Assembly (NCBI GenBank): GCA_036374795.1
Contig: DASUTC010000003.1
Coordinates: forward strand, 1-64,000
From: Herpetosiphonaceae bacterium
GTDB lineage: Bacteria; Chloroflexota; Chloroflexia; Chloroflexales; Kallotenuaceae
DNA length: 64,000 nucleotides
Direction of reading: 5' to 3'
Below, one piece after another: positions 51,968 to 60,633 of this stretch. Within the stretch, counting starts at the first letter, position 1. Each line of letters opens with the position of its first letter. The translations under genes were made by a program, and so were the position numbers. The notes beneath the pieces were generated by a model that was not told where the DNA came from, ran no database searches, and saw only the letters and a list, made by a program, of their open reading frames with translations.

Positions 51968-53161
51968 TTAAACGCGCCGCTCGGTCGATCGTTGCGCGAG
52001 GCGCGCCATGCGCTCCATATGCGCCTGCTCCAGGTACGGCACCATCCGCCGCACGACATGCTCCCAGGTGAAGACCGTCAGCACGCGCTCGCGACCTTGC
52101 GCGCCCATCTGCCGCCGCAGCGCCGGGCTGGTCAGCAGGCGCTCCAGGTGCCCTGCCAGGCCGGGTACGTCGTCGGGCGCGACGACATAGCCGGTTGCGC
52201 CGTGCTCGATAATCTCCGGCATGGCGTCGTTGGTCGTGCCGATGCAGGGCAGGCCATGCGCCATCGCCTCAAGGAAGACATCGCCCCAGGTTTCGCAGCG
52301 CGACGGCATGGCGAAGACGCCTGCGGCGCGGTACAGCGCCGTGATCGCCGCTCGGTCGCGGGTGGGCGCGATCCGGCGAATGCCGGGGCCGGAAATCTCC
52401 TTGTGTGTCACCAGCCACAGCTCGGCGTCCGGCACGCGCTCTCGAACCTGCCGAAACGCGGCTACAAGCTGCGCGCCGCCCTTGCGCTCGAAGCTGGTGC
52501 CGATGAACAGAATGCGCGGCGCGTCCGTGAGCGGCTGCGGCTGCGGCAGCGTCTCGAAGTTAATCCCGCCGCCGACCGCCGCGACACGCTCCGGCGGAAT
52601 GCCGTAGTCGTCGATCATCGAGCGCCGCACATACGCGCTGCGCGTCAGCACGAACGCCGCCTGCCGCACGGCGAGCGTCTCCAGCGCGTTCCAGCGCTCG
52701 CTCTGAGCCGAGCTGGAAAACGGATCGCGCCAGGGATCTTCGCGCTGGGCCAGCCGGTACGTGAAATCGCAATAGGCGACGATCGGCAGGTCATGGGTCG
52801 TACCTGCCGCCGAGAAGATCGTGCCATGCTGAAAGATGACATCGGCCCGATCACGATAGACGCGGGCGAGATCCTGCGCTGTTCGGGAGCGGCGGTGAAA
52901 GCTCCAGATGCTTTTATACGTCGCCTCGCGCCAGCGATCCTTGGGCCAGCGGATCGTGCGCAGCGCGTTCTGATAACGATCCAGGCCGCGCAGCTCTACA
53001 TCATGCACGGCTACGAGATGCGACTGAGCAGCCAGCTCTGCGAAGAGCTGACCATATTTGATCCGGGCATCGCTCACGGGCGCATGAATATTCCCAGTCA
53101 GCAGCCCCAGCACGCGAACCGGCGACTGGGTCGTTGTCGGCATTCGTTCCATGAGCGTCAT
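51968..53161 (-). CDS. GT4-family glycosyltransferase
   Basis: 397 residues. The GT-B C-terminal half has IGTSFERKGGAQLVAAFRQV and the EAMAHGLPCIGTTNDAMPEI sugar-nucleotide block; EHGATGYVVAPDD follows. The N-terminal half contains RRSMIDDYGIPPERVAAVGG, a stretch also found in the GT4 protein at 62100-63263, so the two are paralogues. Overlaps the upstream GT2 gene by four bases. Donor and acceptor unknown. Confidence 0.9.
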   Translation of the reverse strand: MTLMERMPTTTQSPVRVLGLLTGNIHAPVSDARIKYGQLFAELAAQSHLVAVHDVELRGLDRYQNALRTIRWPKDRWREATYKSIWSFHRRSRTAQDLARVYRDRADVIFQHGTIFSAAGTTHDLPIVAYCDFTYRLAQREDPWRDPFSSSAQSERWNALETLAVRQAAFVLTRSAYVRRSMIDDYGIPPERVAAVGGGINFETLPQPQPLTDAPRILFIGTSFERKGGAQLVAAFRQVRERVPDAELWLVTHKEISGPGIRRIAPTRDRAAITALYRAAGVFAMPSRCETWGDVFLEAMAHGLPCIGTTNDAMPEIIEHGATGYVVAPDDVPGLAGHLERLLTSPALRRQMGAQGRERVLTVFTWEHVVRRMVPYLEQAHMERMARLAQRSTERRV

Positions 53162-54495
53162 CGATGCTGTAGCCGGGTATGTGATTGCGATCGATCCATA
53201 TGTGACCCCGAAGCAACGGCGCTGAGATGGCCGTTTGCCGCATGATCCTGATCGGATATTGTACCCGACCCGGCGGCATCGGACGCCGAGGCTGGCGGCG
53301 CAATGTCAGCGTCTTGAACGGCATAAGGCTCCTGGCTGGCGTCACGCTCGGTGCGATCCCACATGGCGATGCGTTTGCCGGAGACGACCATCAGCCATGC
53401 GCGCAGCTCCGCGAGGTTGACCATGCAGAAGTAGTACGGGATCGAGAGCAGCTTGAACGGCCTCAGGCCGGCGAGCGGCGTCTGACGCAGCGCCAGGGCT
53501 GCGAGCGCAGAGCCGTAGAAGCCAAGCTGACCAAGCGTGATCAGGCGGTAGAAACGCCCGGCGCGATACAGCGTCGGGGACACGCCCAGCAGCAGCAGCA
53601 GCGGCCAGACAATGCTCCAGCGTAGCAGTTTATGCGAGAAGAGCTGGATCGAATAGAAGCCATAGCGCAGCGGATTGAACAGCGGTCGCTGTATCCACAT
53701 GGTCCATAAACCCTGGGCGATCACCCGTACTTTGCGGCGAAACTCAGCATGATCCGATGACGCAATCGTTTGGTAGACGATCGCGTCCGGCTCAAGCACC
53801 AGCCGATAGCCCTTAGCAATCGCCAGCGTCGAGACGAAATGATCGTCCAGAACTCCTACCGGTATCGGCTCGAACAGCTCGCTGCGGAGCGCGTAGAGCG
53901 ATCCTGCCGAGGCGATCATACTTCCAGACTGGCTTTGCAGGGTCTTCAGCGTTTGATCGAATCTCCAGTAGAGTCGCTCGGCAATATTGGCGGAGCCGCT
54001 CTTGACTCCCGATACATACACCTGATGACCGCCGACCGCTCCGACGCTTGGATCGGCGAACGAGCGAACCAGGAAACGCAGCGCGTCGGGCGCGAAGATG
54101 CTCGTCGCATCGGAAAAGAGCAGGATCTCGCCGGTTGCGCGCGCGACGGCTGCGTTGAGCGTTGGGATTTTGCCCTGGCGAGGCAATGCCAGGAATTGCA
54201 CGCCGCGCTCGACATAGCCTGCGATAATCTCGTTCGTCCGATCGGTCGAGCCATCCGAGCCGACGATGATCTCAAGCTGATCGCGCGGATAATCGAGGGA
54301 TAGCGCGTTGTCCAGCCGCTTGCCGATCCACTGCTCGCCGTTGTACACGGCAATCACCAGCGTCACGCGCGGCGTAATGTCGGCCCGCTTCACGGCGCGT
54401 CGCCATACGAGGCCGCGCGCCAGCATCAAGAGCGGAAAGCCAAGGTAGTTGTAGATAATCAGCCCAAGCGATCCCCAAAAAAGTGCTTTCCTCAT
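53158..54495 (-). CDS. Membrane-bound GT2 glycosyltransferase
   Basis: 445 residues. One N-terminal span (WGSLGLIIYNYLGFPLLML), GT2 domain with TLVIAVYNGEQWIGKRLDN, EIIVGSDGSTDRTNEII, GEILLFSDATSIFAPDALRF and a VLDDHFVSTLAIAKGY acceptor block, then three or four spans (SIVWPLLLLLGVSPTL). The layout resembles cellulose-synthase-like or hyaluronan-type processive enzymes, but a clear QxxRW motif is not seen; the equivalent is RKVRVIAQGLWTMW. The hydrophilic tail (about 55 residues) is low-complexity. Overlaps the next gene. Confidence 0.87.
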   Translation of the reverse strand: MRKALFWGSLGLIIYNYLGFPLLMLARGLVWRRAVKRADITPRVTLVIAVYNGEQWIGKRLDNALSLDYPRDQLEIIVGSDGSTDRTNEIIAGYVERGVQFLALPRQGKIPTLNAAVARATGEILLFSDATSIFAPDALRFLVRSFADPSVGAVGGHQVYVSGVKSGSANIAERLYWRFDQTLKTLQSQSGSMIASAGSLYALRSELFEPIPVGVLDDHFVSTLAIAKGYRLVLEPDAIVYQTIASSDHAEFRRKVRVIAQGLWTMWIQRPLFNPLRYGFYSIQLFSHKLLRWSIVWPLLLLLGVSPTLYRAGRFYRLITLGQLGFYGSALAALALRQTPLAGLRPFKLLSIPYYFCMVNLAELRAWLMVVSGKRIAMWDRTERDASQEPYAVQDADIAPPASASDAAGSGTISDQDHAANGHLSAVASGSHMDRSQSHTRLQHR

Positions 54496-54537
54496 GTTCC
54501 TTCCCTCCGGCTCAGACGTAGCAGTTTCTGGATGCGT

Positions 54538-55890
54538 CTATGGTTTCGGCTGTGGCATGTCGGACAGCGCGCGATGTGATACGCTCGCTGTGTCGGCTTT
54601 CCAGGGCCGAGATAGCAACTTGAACAGCGCGGCGGTATTCTGCTGAAGGTTGAACTCCTGGAGCACTTTTGCCCGGCCTGCCGCGCCGAGCTGTCGCCGT
54701 AGCTCAGGATCGTCGTAGAGGCGCCGGATGGCCTGCGCAAGCGACGGGGTATCGCGCTCCGGCACCAGCAAGCCTGTGCGTCCGTCCTCGATAAGCTCTG
54801 GAATCCCTGAGATCGCCGTGGCGATCACCGGCTTTTCCGTGGCGAGCGCCTCCATCAGCGCCACGGGAATACCCTCTTTCTTGCCGGTCCTGGTCGTCAC
54901 GCTCGGCAGAACCATCACATCGGCGTCCGCGACCAGCTTGCTCACGCGCTGGCGGGGCTGATGTCCCAGCAGCGTGATCCAATCGCTCAGGCCAAGCCGC
55001 GCGATCTGCGCTGCGATCTGCGGGCGATCCTGGCCCTCGCCGACCAGCAGGCAGCGGAACTGAATACCCTGCGCCTTCAACTGGGCGCACGCCTCGATCA
55101 GATACGGGTGGCCTTTATAATCGCGCAGGCTGGCTACACAAATGATCGTGAAGGGGCGCTGGTCGGGCTTTGCCGGAGCGGGCTGAAAGACCGCCGGATC
55201 GACGCCGCAGCGGATCACGGCGATCTTGTCGGCGATCTCAGGCCCGTAAAGCTCCTGCAAGAAGCGCCTGTTGTAGTCCGAGATCGTCACCACGAAGCTG
55301 GCCTGCCGCAGCTTCTCCTCCAGCATCGCCTGCTCCTCGTAGATGTCGTGGGCGTGGGCCGTGATGCTATACGGGATGCCCGTGAGTCGCCGGATGACAT
55401 ACGCCGCCAGCGCCGGATGCGTTGCCCAGTGGGCATGAATATGCTCCACGCCGAGATCCTGCATCTGGCGCGCAAACAACGCCGCCTGCGGCACGACGAC
55501 GAGCGCGCGCAGCAAAAAGCTCCATGAGCCGAGATTGCCGCGCAGCGCCGCTTTCCACGCCCTCAGATAGGCTGCCGGTCGTCGCCGCAGCCAGTGCCAC
55601 TGCGCTCTGAGGACATCCACCGATAGGAAAGGGCTATAATGCACCCGCTCGATGACCGCGCGCGCTTCGGGATGCTGGACGTGATCGTGCTCCTGTATCA
55701 GCGGAAAGACCTCGACGTGCAATCCGAGCCGCTCAAGCTCAAGGATCTCGTAGAGGATAAAGGTTTCCGAGATCGTGGGAAAGCGCGACATCATGTACGC
55801 TATCGTTCTGGAAGCGGGACCAGTTGTGGGAGCAGCCGCGCGGGTGGTGTTGGTCATCGATCGTTGTTCCTCATCTGAGTCGATCAGCAT
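54538..55890 (-). CDS. GT4-family glycosyltransferase
   Basis: About 450 residues. RTIAYMMSRFPTISETFILY, then HIHAHWATHPALAAYVIRRL, the GCGVDP-like IRCGVDPAVFQP and TIICVASLRDYKGHPYLIEA. The donor site is GIPVALMEALATEKPVIATA and ISGIPELIEDGRTGLLVPE. ISETFILYE is common in colanic-acid-type GT4 enzymes (WcaL-like). I start it at MLIDSDEEQRSM, whose ATG shares bases with the preceding TAA and has GGAG upstream; MTNTTRAA is the alternative. Confidence 0.88.
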   Translation of the reverse strand: MLIDSDEEQRSMTNTTRAAAPTTGPASRTIAYMMSRFPTISETFILYEILELERLGLHVEVFPLIQEHDHVQHPEARAVIERVHYSPFLSVDVLRAQWHWLRRRPAAYLRAWKAALRGNLGSWSFLLRALVVVPQAALFARQMQDLGVEHIHAHWATHPALAAYVIRRLTGIPYSITAHAHDIYEEQAMLEEKLRQASFVVTISDYNRRFLQELYGPEIADKIAVIRCGVDPAVFQPAPAKPDQRPFTIICVASLRDYKGHPYLIEACAQLKAQGIQFRCLLVGEGQDRPQIAAQIARLGLSDWITLLGHQPRQRVSKLVADADVMVLPSVTTRTGKKEGIPVALMEALATEKPVIATAISGIPELIEDGRTGLLVPERDTPSLAQAIRRLYDDPELRRQLGAAGRAKVLQEFNLQQNTAALFKLLSRPWKADTASVSHRALSDMPQPKP

Positions 55891-56879
55891 TAGCTCCGCT
55901 CTTCGACATAAATAATCTTGCTGCCCTGCGGCTCGAACCTGATCGGGGTGGCCGCAAGCTCCGGCAGCGCGGCAATAATCTCGCCGTGCCGCTCGACGGG
56001 CGCGTACAGCAGCAAAAAGCCACCGCCGCCAGCGCCGAGGATCTTGCCGCCGATCGCGCCATGCTGCCTGGCGCGGCTGTACCACTCGTCGATGCGCCGG
56101 GTGCTGATGCCGCTCGCCAACTGCTGCTTGAGCATCCAGCCCTCGTGGAGCAGCGCGCCGAACGAGTCCAGATCGTTGGCGTTGAGCGCGTCGCGTAGAT
56201 CCTGGGCCATGCGCGTCATCGTCCGCAGCGTCTCGCGGCGATCACGGTCGCGCTCGGTGTTGGCCTTCTGCTGTTCCAGAATATGCTCCGCAGAGCGCGT
56301 CATGCCGGTGTAGAGCAGCAGCAGCCGCTCCTGCATGCGCTGTTTAGTTTCCGGACGGCAGATGATCGGGTCGACAAACACGCTCTCGTCGGGATTGAAC
56401 TGGATGTATTGCAGGCCGCCATACGCCGCGCTGTACTGGTCCTGCTTGCCGATCGGCTTGCCGCAGATGTCGATCTCGATGCGGCACGCCTCGCGCGCCA
56501 GCCGCTCCGCGCCCACGTGCCGTCCGGTGTAGGCGTAGAGCGCGTTCAGCAGCCCGACGGTGTAGGTGCTGGACGAGCCGAGGCCGGTGCCCTGCGACGG
56601 AATATCGGAGATTGACGTAATCTCAATGCCGCCGCTCAGCCCGAGCAGCCGCAGCGCCTCGCGGATCAGATCGTGCCGAAGCTCGTCCGCGCTATCGACG
56701 ATCTCGGTGATCGAGTAGCTGGCGCGAATCTTATGGTCGAAATGCTTGTTGACGTTGATATAGATGTACTTGTCGATCGCCGTGCTCACCACCGCGCCCG
56801 GCTCTTCGCGGTAGAAGGCGGGCAGATCGCTGCCGCCGCCGGCAAAGCTGATGCGTAATGGCGTGCGCGAAATAATCAT
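55890..56879 (-). CDS. GHMP-family sugar kinase (HddA-like)
   Basis: 329 residues. RTPLRISFAGGGSDLPAFYR is the N-terminal motif of D-glycero-D-manno-heptose 7-phosphate kinase and related sugar kinases. The ATP loop is DIPSQGTGLGSSSTYTVGLL, and the C-terminal motif AIGGKILGAGGGGFLLLYA. GKPIGKQDQYSAAYGGLQYI places it in the HddA/fucokinase group. It phosphorylates a sugar that is then activated as a nucleotide for one of the neighbouring glycosyltransferases. Partner GmhA/B genes are not in the window, so heptose versus fucose is unresolved. Confidence 0.88.
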   Translation of the reverse strand: MIISRTPLRISFAGGGSDLPAFYREEPGAVVSTAIDKYIYINVNKHFDHKIRASYSITEIVDSADELRHDLIREALRLLGLSGGIEITSISDIPSQGTGLGSSSTYTVGLLNALYAYTGRHVGAERLAREACRIEIDICGKPIGKQDQYSAAYGGLQYIQFNPDESVFVDPIICRPETKQRMQERLLLLYTGMTRSAEHILEQQKANTERDRDRRETLRTMTRMAQDLRDALNANDLDSFGALLHEGWMLKQQLASGISTRRIDEWYSRARQHGAIGGKILGAGGGGFLLLYAPVERHGEIIAALPELAATPIRFEPQGSKIIYVEERS

Positions 56880-56900
56880 CGAGCGTATCCTTCTCGGCTG

Positions 56901-58112
56901 CTATCGGGCCTGCCGCGCCTGATCGGCGGCGGGAGAGCGCTTGAGCGTCGGCTTGATCGTTTCGTACATCTGAATGTAGCGCTCGGCGACCGCATCCAGC
57001 CCGTAGTGGACGACGACATGCCGACGGGCCTGTTCGCCCCAGGCCCGCGCGCTCGGATCGAGCGCCTCGACGATCGCCGCGCCCAGCGCATCGGGATCGG
57101 CGGCGGGCACCAATCGTCCGGTAACACCGTCGTCGAGCACGCTGATCGTCCCGCCGACCGCCGTCGCCGCGCAGGGGAGGCCGCAGGCCATCGCTTCGAG
57201 CAGCGCGATCGGCATCCCCTCCGAGTGTGAGGGGAGCGCAAAGGCGTCGGCGGCGCGCAGGTAGGGCGCGACATCGGCGCAGCCTCCGGCGAAGATCGCC
57301 CGCCCGGCGACGCCCAGGCGCTGCGCCTGCGCCTCAAGCGCCGCGCGCTGCTCGCCCTCGCCGACGAGCAGCAGATGGGCGTCGGGCATCTGGCGCAGCA
57401 CCAGAGGCCACGCATCGATCAGCACGTCCACACCTTTTTCGGGTGCCAGCCGTCCGGCGTAGGCCACAAGCGGCCCCGGCGGAAGGCTGAGTGTCCGACG
57501 TAGCTCGGCGCGTGTTGCCTGATCTGCCGGATGAAAATGATCCACATCCACGCCGTTGGGAATATCCCACAGCTTGCGGTCGTCCACGCCGATCCCCGCC
57601 AGCTCGCCGTGTATATCGCGGCTGATGCTGACGAAGGCATCGCCCCAGCGCCGCGCCGCCGCTAGCCGCAGGCGCCCCGTGAGCGGGCGATTGTGCGTCA
57701 AAAAGCCGACATCGCCGATCTTGCCACTGCCGTGGGGATTGATTACCAGCGGCTTGCGAACCAGCGGCCTGGCAAGCAGGCCGATCGTCATCGGCGAGAT
57801 CATCAGATGGCAGTGCAAGATGTCGTAGCGCTGGCGCTGCGCGTACAAGACCCGCAGCGCGCCGACGATATAGCTGAGCGCCGCGACGACCAGATTGCCC
57901 TCGCCTCTGCCGACGCGATAGGTCGGGATGCCGTTGATCTCTTCGTAGCGCGCCAGGCCCTCGTAGTGCCGCGTGATCACCAGCACGTTCACACCGCGCG
58001 CTTTGAGCTTCTGGCTGAGCCGCAGCGTGTGGGTTTGCGCGCCGCCGATCGATGGATAGAACACGCTCGAAATCATCGCTACGCTGAACCGCATGCTGGT
58101 GCTCTCCATCAC
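56901..58112 (-). CDS. GT4-family glycosyltransferase
   Basis: 403 residues. RFSVAMISSVFYPSIGGAQT and LRLSQKLKARGVNVLVITRH, then VAYAGRLAPEKGVDVLIDAW and the EGMPIALLEAMACGLPCAAT donor block, with GGTISVLDDGVTGRLVPAAD following. The start pairs GIGGAQT with PHGSGKIGD, typical of a PimA/MshA-like GT-B. It starts at a GTG overlapping the previous gene's TGA by four bases; MRFSVAM is also possible. Confidence 0.9.
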   Translation of the reverse strand: MMESTSMRFSVAMISSVFYPSIGGAQTHTLRLSQKLKARGVNVLVITRHYEGLARYEEINGIPTYRVGRGEGNLVVAALSYIVGALRVLYAQRQRYDILHCHLMISPMTIGLLARPLVRKPLVINPHGSGKIGDVGFLTHNRPLTGRLRLAAARRWGDAFVSISRDIHGELAGIGVDDRKLWDIPNGVDVDHFHPADQATRAELRRTLSLPPGPLVAYAGRLAPEKGVDVLIDAWPLVLRQMPDAHLLLVGEGEQRAALEAQAQRLGVAGRAIFAGGCADVAPYLRAADAFALPSHSEGMPIALLEAMACGLPCAATAVGGTISVLDDGVTGRLVPAADPDALGAAIVEALDPSARAWGEQARRHVVVHYGLDAVAERYIQMYETIKPTLKRSPAADQARQAR

Positions 58113-59269
58113 GATTTCACCGAAACCTGCGCGCTACCGACGGCCTTGTTGCGCTTGCTCCACATCGCCTGATAGAGGGCCTCGTACTGCGCCGCGATCG
58201 TCGTGATGTCGAACTCATGCCGGACGCGCTGGCGCGCTGCGCGGCCCATCGCCAGACGGCGCGGCTCGTCGTTCAGCAGCTCCAGCAGGGCATCGGCCAG
58301 GGCATGTACATCGCCAGGCGGGACGATCATGCCGTGTACGCCCGACTCGACCAGCTCGCGGTTGCCGCCAACATCCGTCAGCACAACCGGACGCGCGGAG
58401 GCCATCGCCTCGATCCCGGTCAGCGGCAGCCCCTCCCAGAGCGAAGGCAGCGTAAAAATATCGGTCTGCGCCAGAATCGCAGGAATATCGTGCCGCAGCC
58501 CCGTAAAGGTCACGCGCTCGGCAATGCCCAGGCGTTGGGCCTGTTCCTTGAGCGGCTGGTCGAGTCTGCCCTGCCCTACGATCATGAAGCGCACATCTGG
58601 ACGCCGGTCTAGCACCAGCCTGGCGGCATCCAGTAAATGATGCTGCGCTTTCTGCGTGCTCAGCCGCCCGATATTGGTAATGATCGGGCCGTCGTGATCG
58701 GCGCGGTCGGGCCTGCCCTCAGGAATCGCAAGATACGCCTCCATCGGCACGGCGTTGTAGATCGTGTGGATGCGATCTTCGGGGATATGCCAGGCCCGGA
58801 TGAACTGCTCGCGCAGCCGATTGGATACCGCGATAAGCCGGGTTGCGAAGTAGCGCGCGGTGACACGATTCAACCAGCGATGAATCCAGCGAAAACGATG
58901 GTAATCGTGCGGCTCGTTCTGCAACGTCGAGATAATCGGACGGCCAAGCGCGCGCCCGACGATGCGCCCAACGATGTCGGCATTGGTCAACTGGGTGTGA
59001 ATGATGTCGATCTGGTGCCGATGGACGTAGCGCGCCACGGCCAGGATCGACCGCAGATCGTACAGGCGCTTCGTGCCGATGATGTAGAGCGGCAGCCCAA
59101 GCCGCTCGAAGTCGTCTTGGAGCGCGTTATTGCGCAGCACATTCAGGCAGCAAATATGGATCTCGAAGCGCTCCCGGTCGAAGCGCTGGGCCAGATCGAG
59201 CAGGAATCGCTCTGCGCCGCCAACCGAGAGCGACGCGCAAAGATGTAATACCTTAATCCGTTGAGTCAT
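58109..59269 (-). CDS. GT4-family glycosyltransferase
   Basis: About 386 residues. KVLHLCASLSVGGAERFLLD is the classical GT4 opening. The C-terminal half has ITNIGRLSTQKAQHHLLDAA, FTLPSLWEGLPLTGIEAMAS and TDVGGNRELVESGVHGMIVP. The start is MTQRIKVLH; in-frame codons upstream fall inside a heptamer repeat. Overlaps the next gene by four bases. Acts in the cytoplasm on an undecaprenyl-linked or lipid acceptor. Confidence 0.9.
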   Translation of the reverse strand: MTQRIKVLHLCASLSVGGAERFLLDLAQRFDRERFEIHICCLNVLRNNALQDDFERLGLPLYIIGTKRLYDLRSILAVARYVHRHQIDIIHTQLTNADIVGRIVGRALGRPIISTLQNEPHDYHRFRWIHRWLNRVTARYFATRLIAVSNRLREQFIRAWHIPEDRIHTIYNAVPMEAYLAIPEGRPDRADHDGPIITNIGRLSTQKAQHHLLDAARLVLDRRPDVRFMIVGQGRLDQPLKEQAQRLGIAERVTFTGLRHDIPAILAQTDIFTLPSLWEGLPLTGIEAMASARPVVLTDVGGNRELVESGVHGMIVPPGDVHALADALLELLNDEPRRLAMGRAARQRVRHEFDITTIAAQYEALYQAMWSKRNKAVGSAQVSVKS

Positions 59270-59284
59270 CGAAGCTTTACCTCT

Positions 59285-59500
59285 GTCAGCGAAAGAACAA
59301 AGGAACAAAGAACAAAGAACAAAGCGAGAACCAAGAACCACCTTCCCCCTCGCCTATCGCGGGTACCATGCGGGTGCCATGCGGGTGCCCTCTGGGCATG
59401 GCACCCGGCATGGGCACCCGGCCTGGAGAGGGAGAGGCGCGGCAGCGCCGGGGGTGAGGGCCTCGAACTTGAAACTTTGAACCTTGAACGTTGAACTCCG
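59285..59500 (+). repeat. Modular heptamer repeat, long copy
   Basis: Order on the plus strand: GAACAAAGGAACAAAGAAC units, GAGAACCAAGAACCA, a CTTCCCCCTCGCCTAT block, GGGTACCATGCGGGTGCC and GGGCATGGCACCC palindromes, a GGAGAGGCGCGGCAGCGCC hairpin with GGGGGTGAGGG, and finally AACTTGAAACTTTGAACC. It is the fullest copy and is inverted relative to the surrounding minus-strand genes. Confidence 0.75.
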
Positions 59501-59502
59501 TT

Positions 59503-60522
59503 CTAGCCCGCGCCCTTGTACAGCATGATCAGCTCTCGGTCAGACAGCACGGTGCCAGCTTTGCGACCGATGAAATAGTAGCCTGAGGCTGCGTCGAGCG
59601 TGCCAGCCTTATCGATCAGGTAGTAGTCAAAGTATTTCAGATAGAACGAGGTCAGTCTGGCGAACGCGCGAAGCGCGGCGCGGGCTGGCTTCCAGGTGGT
59701 GAAGCTCAGCAGAAAATACTGGTAGGTCCATGCCAGCGCCATGCCCGGCCCGCAGGTCGCGCCGCCGTCGACTTCCTCGAAGTTGCGAAAGAGCCGCCGA
59801 TGGCCCAGATGGGTGAAGCGCGTAAAATCGTAACGTCGGCCATGCACCTGTTGAATAAACGGCGTTTCGGCGTACACGTAGCCGCCGTGCTTCAGCACGC
59901 GGTGGATTTCCTCGACGCAGCGGTGCGGGTCGACCACATGCTCAAGCACTGCCTGAGCGATCACTCCATCGAACGTCTCATCTTCAAACGGGATATCGTG
60001 GGCATCGGCGATCATCGCTGTGCGCGGGCCAAGCGCAACATCGCTCTCGACCAGCTCGATGCGCGGATCGAGCAGATGCTCCGCGCCCTGCCCAAGAATA
60101 CCGCCGCCGATGATCAGCACTTTGGGCGCATCCGCCCGCTCAAGCAGCAGGCGGGCAAACTGCTGAAAGTTGCGCGCGCCCTTGATGTTGGCGCTGATCT
60201 TTGGAATGAACCTGCGGATCGTCTGGACAACCGGGCCATCCTGCTTGAAGTAGGTGGGCCGCAGGTTGATGAAATCCTGGGTCGAGAAAACGCTCGCGGC
60301 CTCGTTGATCAGCACGGGAACGCCATGCACGATCGGGAAGCTGCCGTCACACTCGGTATTGGTGCAGCGCAGCTGGCTGCCGACCAGATCGAGCGCGGCG
60401 CGGCAGACCGGGCAGCGCAGCCGCTGCTGCATCGCCGGGGAAAGCTTAATAGCCGAGGAGCCGTGTTGCTCATGTGCGCTCTGTGTCTGGCGTTTGTCGT
60501 GCTCTACCAATCGTTCAACCAT
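59503..60522 (-). CDS. SAM-dependent methyltransferase with an N-terminal Trm112-like zinc ribbon
   Basis: 339 residues. Residues about 30-75: LRCPVCRAALDLVGSQLRCT then NTECDGSFPIVHGVPVLIN, a four-Cys zinc ribbon as in Trm112 (CxxC...CxxxxC). The SAM domain has KVLIIGGGILGQGAEHLLDP, EDETFDGVIAQAVLEHVVDP and the EEIHRVLKHGGYVYAETPFI block. GAGGAGCG lies before the ATG. Probably methylates a sugar or polysaccharide in this cluster; the substrate is unknown. Confidence 0.85.
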   Translation of the reverse strand: MVERLVEHDKRQTQSAHEQHGSSAIKLSPAMQQRLRCPVCRAALDLVGSQLRCTNTECDGSFPIVHGVPVLINEAASVFSTQDFINLRPTYFKQDGPVVQTIRRFIPKISANIKGARNFQQFARLLLERADAPKVLIIGGGILGQGAEHLLDPRIELVESDVALGPRTAMIADAHDIPFEDETFDGVIAQAVLEHVVDPHRCVEEIHRVLKHGGYVYAETPFIQQVHGRRYDFTRFTHLGHRRLFRNFEEVDGGATCGPGMALAWTYQYFLLSFTTWKPARAALRAFARLTSFYLKYFDYYLIDKAGTLDAASGYYFIGRKAGTVLSDRELIMLYKGAG

Positions 60523-60633
60523 GAAATACGCTCCTCGTACGTGCGCGATGACGATCCCTTGATCGACTGAACCTACGCCTTAAGCAACGCTGGAATCTTC
60601 CCAAAAGATGCGTTGCGGCTGCTGTGTCGACGC

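Noticed and set aside
55891-56085. Longer N-terminus for the GT4 gene at 54538
   Set aside because: It overlaps the GHMP kinase in another frame; the TAATG coupling at 55888-55892 gives a better start.
59285-59500. Possible CRISPR-like array from the GAACAAA tandem units
   Set aside because: Units are 7 nt without spacers, and no cas genes are present.
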